Positions 41,801 through 50,800 of a stretch of DNA of 64,000 nucleotides are shown piece after piece. The DNA lies in the NCBI RefSeq assembly GCF_015706575.1, contig NW_024037050.1, positions 992,001-1,056,000 of the forward strand, written 5' to 3'. The notes beneath the pieces were generated by a model. The model made no database searches. It worked only from the letters and a program-made list of their open reading frames with translations, and was not told the origin of the DNA. The translations under genes and the position numbers were made by a program. Source of the DNA: Patiria miniata (taxonomy: Eukaryota > Echinodermata > Asteroidea > Valvatida > Asterinidae). Position 1 is the stretch's first letter, and each line of letters begins with the position of its first letter.

Positions 41801-44800
41801 ACACTTGAATCGTGCTGTATTGATGCGACAATGCAGTAGTACAGTATTACCGTGCAGACTTTGTCAACAATATCAACAGCAACTTCCGAGATGTGAATTT
41901 TGGCATGTTTGGCGTTTCTTTAACGGGTACCCAGGTACCCATGTTGTTGTTTTTCAATCAGGGACCCGGTTCCTGTACTACCCGTAAATGCACAATCTTT
42001 TTCCACATCCTGTTCTTTATATTATTTTTAATGTGCTCTTTTTCGACAAGCACAGGCACATTAACATCTAAATTGGTTGCCATAGGCTGGCGCATTGAAA
42101 TTGAATATTCAAATATTCAGTCAAGCCCAAGTTCGAATAATCAACTACTAGATTAGTTGAAAATGCACAGCCATACTCTATTTTGGAGACCTTAACCCTC
42201 CTTCTGTCTGAACAGTCACAGACAGTCAAAAAAATCCAATTCTCTCCCCTGCCATGCCTTGTACACAGGCCAGTCACCAACAGTCAAATCGTATTTCAAG
42301 CAAGCACTGTGACTAGTTAAATTTTTATAACCGACATACAGATCCTTGTCATTTGATTGATGGAACTCACATCACGTGACATTCGTTATTGCTCCCATTC
42401 ACGCCGCGGCTCAAAAAGTACTATCCGCTCATGGGGAATTGGAAATACTATTCAAAAGTTAGGATCATTCTTGTTTTATTACACGGTATTTGTGTGCGAA
42501 TGCATGCTGGTGTGCGCGTTTAGCGTTGCGCGTAGCACGTATTGTTCCAAAGAGCCAGCGCTACAGCGTTGGATTCAAACATTTTCGTGAAGGGGTGGTT
42601 TGGAAGAGAGAATTACATTTTCCTCCAGTTTTGTATTGAAATAAAAGTTCAAATATATCAAATGACAAGGATCTATATGTCAGTTATATAAAACAAATAT
42701 TGAGTGGCTTTAAATTGTGAAATGGGAGGAATATTATCGCTCGGTAAAATCTGGACTTTTCCCGTTCACACGGCTTCGCCTCGTGAAATGGAAAAGTCCA
42801 GATTTTACCTTGTGATAATATTCCTCCCATTCCACGCTGAGCCACTCAATATTTGTATATCAGTAAACAGACAAAAGCAGGCAAGTGGTAGGCACAGCTG
42901 GCTTATCAATCACCTGCAGTCAAAGCATAGCCATATCAAGTTACATAAACAGTCACAGCCAGTCAAGCCTGCTTTATGTACATGTAGGCTCCGAGCTATT
43001 ATCTGTTAAAAAGGCCAAAAAAAAAAAAAACCACGTTTGGCGTCCCCGCCCACTTCCTTTTTGGAGGCCACCTCCTTTTTTTTCTTTTTCTTTTTTAACC
43101 GAAAAATGATAAATTTTCAAACAGTGACCTCATTTCGGCATCTTATCTGTTGCATCTAGCCCATATAAAGCTGGTATGTCATTTCCTGAGTCCAGTGGCG
43201 GCCATTTACCTTAATTTTCGGGATATAAGCCGCGGCTTATATGTTGAATTTGCCCATGAAAATGTTTACTGCGGCTTATACCCAGAGCAGCTTATACGCC
43301 GTGCCTTAAAAAATAAAAATGACATTTACATGTGTATTTAATGTACTGGTATATTAGAGAGAAAAGATCTATTGTTGAATTTAATTATCAATTAAGAAAG
43401 TCATTAACTAACCGAAAGCACGTCCCACGAAAAGGTACCGAGCGGTAAAAAGCACGGCAGGCTGGCCGGCCATGCGTGAGTTAAAGCTCACGGTCTCTTT
43501 GATGCTGCTTTCGACCGGCCGTACGTGATACTAGTGCTGCATGCTGATCTGCATGCGCTGCATTGCCGCGGTATCCTGGCCCCATGCAGACCAACCATTT
43601 GTGGTAATAAAGGGGTGTAATTTGTGGTAATTAAGGGGTGTAACAATAATTACCAATATTTCCACTGTTTAAAAAAACAATAACAACTAACACTTTTTTA
43701 TAGAGTCCGAAATATTTCTTTATTCGATAATCAGTTGTTTCATGTCACAATATATTTTTTTCTAGAAATGCATTCAAGAAACGATGTAAAACTCAAAACA
43801 GGGGCTAAATCACCCCTTACGAATGGATTCGTCCATAAAAATTTCAGCATCGTGTTGACTGTTTTCAACGTTTTGTTGACTTGAATTTTTGACGTTACTA
43901 CTCATTAGTAATAACAACAATTTGATAAGTTTTGTTGTAAAAATGGACCTGTTTATTCTTAGGACAAAACAAATCAGCATCTGTTGCCACAAAGCAAGAT
44001 TTGTAGCGCCCCAGTCAGACGACACATGGTGGGTTGCATACTCTCTCACGTGCTGCGGGAAAATGCTGTCATTCGGCAGCGCAGGCTGCCATGCGCTAAC
44101 TTTTAAGGCCGCGGACCGGACGGGCCAGCCGGCAGCAATTCCCGGTGTTTATTTCTCATCATCAATTTCCATATTTGTTTGTAAGAGTATCGACTATAAA
44201 TGATTTGACTTTTGTGGCCCTTTTTACAGCTTCTGTAGTGTAAATGGAACTGGTTCAGAGCATTTTGACTAGAATTTGGAGGCCTTACAAAATTGAAACT
44301 GCTGCGCCTTATATGCCGGTGTGGCTTATACGCCGACTTCAAATCTTAATTTGCAGATTTGTGCATGCTGCAGCTTATACTTCGCGCGGCTAAAATTCCG
44401 ACAATTACGGTAGACAAAAAAACTGAGGGCCATCTTTAAAAATGGCCCGGTCGGGCGGCCATTTTGGAGGGGGGAAAAAAGGGCCTGCCGCTTCCTTTTT
44501 TTCAAAAAGGCAGGACGCTATAAAACATGTTGGTTTTTTTTTCCATTTGGCCTTATTAGTTGATTTTTACTGAAAGCACAAATTTGCATAGAATGTTTAT
44601 TTGCATAGGAATTTGCTGCAATTTCATGGAAACAAGATATGAGTGATTTACAGTGCAAAAAGTTGGTGTTTGCGGCACAAATATTACAATACCAACAGTG
44701 CGCTATTACTTAGAGAAATATGACATTTGTAGAATAGCCAAATGGTACTTATTTTGCATTTTTGTATTCTAAGTGGTATGCTATATGCATCAGTGAAGTT

Positions 44801-47800
44801 GGCGACTATGAAGAAACAAAGAAGAAAGTGGCCAATGCTTACATCATCAGGGACCATTTTCAGGTAAGAGTTCAGAAATGTCAATGTCATGACCTTTGAC
44901 CTTCTTGAATAATAACGGTTGAAGGACATACGCCCGTTATGTTTCAATCTTGTCAAATTTCGTCCAAATTTTGTCAAATTTTGAAAATACGAGTACCTTA
45001 TAAGATAGATACAAACAATTAAATCCTGAATTAGGATTTTAATTCATTGTACCTTCATCTTTGGGGTTGCATTGGAACGCCCCTATAACGAACATTGCGG
45101 GATCCACAGAAATTGTTTGTAATAGCGATCGTTCGGTATAGCGATTGTAAACTGCCGGTGCTCTGGTACTCACTTTTCAATAATAATCGCCCTTCAAAAC
45201 CTCACCCTGCATGCCCTGGTAGTTACTGAAAGACGACTTTGAACACGTGCCGACTATTGAATAATGCCATTACACAGTTTTTGAACTTACTACCGGTACC
45301 TACAACAATGGGTGGCTTTCCCCTTCTATTCCTTGGGCCAAATAATGGCCACTTCTTGGTGTAGTGTGAATTGAGGACTCTATGAAATACGGACTCGTTG
45401 GTAGTATTGGGCATGCCTAAGTGAAGATTGTAAATGTTCAACCAATAAAAGGGTAAAAGGGGCCAGATTTCATCGGAGTCCAAATTTCATGTAACACAAG
45501 AAAAGTGTTTAAAACCAGCCAGTCAGTGTTTTATCAACCGTTTAAAACCACCCACGTGACGGGCTCTCAACCAATCCGCTCCGTTCACAAGCACCCGCTC
45601 ACCGGCAAAGGAAGTACAGTTGGGGGTGACCGACCGACGCCATCTTGCCTGACTGCAATTCATTTGCCACGAAGCGCGGCCACTGCGCGTGTAAATGGTA
45701 CAAATCCCCTGGTGTACGTGCGTCACACACAAGGAACGGTGCGCGTCAACCAGCGAAATGTCCCGCCCATGGGACGTCGTTGTTAGGTAAAAGGGCGCCC
45801 TCTTTTGGTAGCGCACGGAGCTCATAGGAATGGGTAAACTGTCGCAGGTTTTATGAATGTGTAATCAAACATACAGATTTTGTTGAATTATCGTATTTTG
45901 AAAAATTTATTTTGCAGAAAGCCATTGATATCAATCCAAAGGATGCTACTTGCTATCATCTCATGGGGCTATGGTGAGTCTACTCGGGATAAATCGTCAT
46001 CGGCACCACGAACTGACACTCACGCGCAAGTGGGAGTCAGTGTGTGGAAACCACGTAATCATCAATTTCGGTTTCACAAATTGACACCCGGTAGTGCGCA
46101 CGCACATCAGACACTGATGCAAAATAGGAAGGTTTTCGTTTGAATGAACTGACACCCAAGCATGATGCGGCAATACAGAATGGACAAAAACAGTTTGAAA
46201 GGTTTGACATGAATTTAATCCATCCGTATACTTGTGTGCTTACACAAAAATTTAATTAAAGAGCATTTTAATTGGTGAAATTAAGGTAAGTGTCAGTTCT
46301 TGAAACCAAAAATGTACGGGATGCACTCTAAAAGTGCTGCACTGTGGAGGATGTCAGTTCGTGAAACCCAAAATAACCCGGTTCTGTAAATACGCGCGCG
46401 TGCAGCGCACTCAAGCGCAACTGATTGTCAGTTCATGGTGCCGATGACGAAATGATTGTGTTCCTCAATCTGTTGAATTGTCTTTTTCTTCCAAGGGATG
46501 ATTAACCCTCTGGCATTGCTGCCTCTGCAGGTGTTTCACGTTTGCCGACATGGCGTGGTACCAGCGCAAGATTGCAGCTGTCGTTTTTGGCAGTCCGCCA
46601 ACCTCAACCTACCAAGAGGTAAATACTTGGATATTTGTTTGTTTGTTTGTTTGTTTTTCGTTCTTTTTTTCACCGACTGTTACTTGTGAGCTGGGCAGTG
46701 CAGTCATATAGGATTACCCCGTAATGCACATGAATTGCCTATACAGGGCGAGTAAAAAAAAAAAAACGCACCCAAATGGCAGGATCAATTTTTGAATGAA
46801 TTTTTGCCTGTAGCACTTTCAAAATCTAGGATGAGAAAGCCCAATCAATGAGCTTTCTTTTAGTACAAGAATCTTTCAAATTACTCATGTACTTTTCAAG
46901 TGGCGGAATTTTGAACAAAATTGTAGCACTTTCAAAATCTAGGACAAGAAAGCCCAATCAACAAGCTTTCTTAGTACAAGAATCATTCAAATCACTCATG
47001 TACTTTTCAAGTTACGGAATTTTGAATGCAACCACCGTTTTAAAGTTTTGTCCAAGGATCACAAAAAAGGGACGTGTTCTTTCAGCAAAACAAAAACAAT
47101 TCACATGCATCCCTATGAGCGTTGTTTTTGTTTTGCTGAAAGAACACTTTCGGGGGGCGCGCTATATGTTAGGGGCGCTATTTGCAGTCATACATTTCTT
47201 TATGCTTGGGGCGGTATTTGCAGATGAACATGTAATTTATGTATGGATAACAGCTTTTATGCCATTTCTAACACAGTAACACTAACAGTTAACTAAAATA
47301 CTGGCTCAGCATCATCTTTTTTAACACATCAGTGACCAGGGACTCTTGAGGCAGTTTGGCCTTGAGACTTTTGATCTGATGGATTGCTACAAATAATGGG
47401 CAGGCTTGTCAGTTTGACAAGTGTTGCATGTTATTGCTTTTGGCAGAGTTTCTGGCCAAAATGTACCCTGGAGGGTAAGGGTAGTCCCACTTGTTTGTCT
47501 TTTTTATTATTTTTTCCTTTTTTTTAAAGCATGGCGGCAACTTTTGAAGCTTGGCGGGTGCCTCAGAAAGCATGGCGGGTGCCTCAGAAAGCATGGCGGG
47601 TGCCTCAGAAAGCATGGCGGGTGCCTCAGAAAGCATGGCGGGTGCCTCAGAAAGCATGGCGGGTGCCTCAGAAAGCATGGCGAGGCACCAGGTTATTTTT
47701 ACAGGTTGGATACTGGTTGCTGTGTATGCATCAGCAATGGAACACTTTTGCGCTTCCAAGACATCATGCGTTCATTCCAAAATGCGCCCGCGTTTAGCAA

Positions 47801-50800
47801 CGCATGTTCTGTTTCTCCCCGTGAATAAGATGGCGCATATTACCGTGAAACACCTTATTAATTCCACTTTTGCATCAAGATTCTGACATGATCAGGTTCT
47901 CATGTTTGGAGAGATTTAAGCATGACTCATCTGTTACTTTTTAATTTGCATATCTCAGGTCGTTCCAGTTCACTGGAATCTCTTGTTTAAACAATTTGTC
48001 TTGTTTGCTACTTTTGTTTTATTGTCTTGATTTGTAGGTTTTGTTTTATAAACGATTGAAAATCTTTGAATGAATAAGTCTAGTTAATTTTCTTTCTTTA
48101 AATTTGTATAATTTCTGTGTCGTTTTCTGTATTCTTGACAGCAATCATGTGACATAATATGTTTTAGTTTTTAATTGTTTTCAATTGTTGCCCGCAGGCA
48201 CTTGACAATTTCAAGAAAGCCGAAGAGAGTGAGTAATCTTTCTTAAAACCCAAATGGAAAAATGAGACCTTATTTTTCATTCAACCCCCATGCAGAATCA
48301 AGGATGCTCGCACACCTATTTATTTAACAAAGCAGCACTTAGGCCAAAAAAAAAAGCTCCGGTTTCTGGCATGCGCGCGCGTCGCCGTAGCCCTACGTAG
48401 CCGTAGCACGTCGGCAAAATTAAAAAGTTTTTTTTTTTCAATGTAAGATGATGTCTCAAAACCGCCAAATCCGCTGAGTGTTTTGAGATGGGGTTACGAT
48501 CGAGTATAAGCTTAATGTGGCTTCTCTGTGCTCCCATATATTTTGCACAGAATAGTCGGGCACCACTTGCAGACGGTGTGGTATTTTTGTGATTGTGTGT
48601 GTGGAAGCGATGGTCGTGTATCTGGAACCTGTAAATGCTTTTTTATTAGCGCAATGTGTAAGGGAGCAGACTGTAATGACCAGCCTGGCAGCACAGGCAC
48701 GATGTCGATGTCGCTGTATGGTCCGACGTTACCGTCTCACTGATTTTTCTTGACTATCCAAATTTCCCGAAGAAAATGTTTGTGTCAGTGCAGAATTCTC
48801 TAGCCATAGGCAAAAAAAAAAAGTCTCCGATTTCTGGTATGGAGCTTGCCAAAAAAGTGGTGCGGCGACGCGGCTTTTTTTTTTTTTTTTACTGACTTTT
48901 TTGCTTCAAATGTCGGCTGATGACTGCAAATGGTGTCTGACTAAACTTAGTGCAAATATATGGGAGTCCAGAGAGGCCACATAAAGCTATTCTCGATCAT
49001 AACCCCATCCAAAAACACGTTAAAAGCAGCAGCAGGATTCCAGTCAAACCAGTGAGTTTGGCGGTTTTGGGACATCATCTTTTATTGAAAAAAAACTTTT
49101 TCATTTTGCCGATGCACATGGCTACGGCGACGCGCGCGCATACCAGAAACCGGAGACTTTTTGTTTTGGGGCCTTATGGCCTTACTGAGGTCACCTGAAG
49201 CTCCACCTTGCAGGATATTTTTGAGAGTTTTAAGGAGATTGAAGCGTCATCTGCATCATCAGCCGACATTTGAAGCAGAAAAAAGCCGCGTCGCCGCACC
49301 ACTTTTGGGGCAAGCTCCATACCAGAAACTAAAGACGTTTTTTTTGGTGGCCTTAATTACATTGAGGAAAGTTGAATTTTTTCTTTTTTGCAATAATTTT
49401 GACAAAGTTCTATTGTGTCAACCAGATACATCAGATACAGTTGTTTTGTGTTTGATGTTTGTAAGGCCTGTTCTTAATGCTGTGCTATTGCCCTGCCAAA
49501 CTCAAGTGAATCGATCTCAGCAATAGCTGGTCCAATAGCACCACAGTTGCTCTAAAAGCCAAGCTTAACAGACCTTTATCATGCTGCCATCATTTCAGTC
49601 ATTTTCCGTGTATCCAATACCAGTACTAAATGATAATGGTGTTTTGATCAAAAAGGAACCAGACTATTTTCCTTCCAGCCTCGCTTTGGTTACGTTGATT
49701 TGAATGAAAAAAAAAAATCAAGATGGCCGCAACATGATAATGGTTTATGACATGTAGTTGAATTTAGCCACATGTGTTCCCTGCGATGCAGACACAACAG
49801 GTTATTTGGAGCATGCACACTCATAACATGTTAAACCCACAGCTCAAATTGAATTGAATTCAGCACGGCAATGGCATGGCGTTCAGAACAAGGCCATGCC
49901 ACTGCCGTTCTGAACGACAATAGCATTGGAAAGTCAAGCCAAAATAAATGTCTTGGTTAACTTTGTAACGAGTAGGTCAACTCGAGGTTAATGAACAGGT
50001 ATGTTTAGAGCTTGATGAAATTTCACTTACTGTGAAATTTGAGGTAAAACGTTTACTCTAGCAAGGCAAAAGAGGTAAAAAATCAAAGTGCGCCATGTTA
50101 GGGGCCACGCCACATTGGGGGAAAACAATAATACAGTGAACTCCGGCTAAGACGGCACTCTCGGGACCCTAGAATTTGTGACGACTTACGCGAGTGCAGA
50201 CATCTGCTGTAAGTTGTCATTTTGCCGACTTACATGAATGGCCTTTATGCACACATGATTCACGGGCCATGCCAAAACACTTTTCACTCTACATTTCTTG
50301 CCAACGGCAGTACAGGAAGTCGATGCCAATGCATGATTTTTTGAATGCCGACTTACACAGAGGATTTCGTTAGGCTTTTTATGGAAAGGGGACCGAGAGT
50401 AACACGACGACTTGAGCGAAATAGTGCCTTATAAAAGCCGACTTAGAAATTAAAAATTCAATGGAAATGCATTACAGACAATCGGGACCTTAGTCAGACG
50501 GCCGACTTGAGCAATTTGACGAGTTGTACGATGTCGACTTGACTGGAGTTTACTGTATACTTATTACCAATTTGTTTTTCCTTATTTTCTTTTTGCTTAT
50601 CAGTCAGTCCTGGTTTCTACAGCAAGAACCTGCTGATGCTGGGCACAACTTACCTTAAAATGGGAAACAAGGAAGACGCCATAACCTTCCTGACCAAAGC
50701 CAAGGAATACGACGTCAAGAAAGACGAAGATAAAGAGGTCCGTTGATGTTTCATGCATTTATTTATTTATATATTTGAATTTTTTTCGGTAATGAAACAA

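Noticed and set aside
47409-47886. Several 88-135-residue frames on both strands
   Set aside because: They are produced by the 21 bp minisatellite, whose period keeps every frame open.
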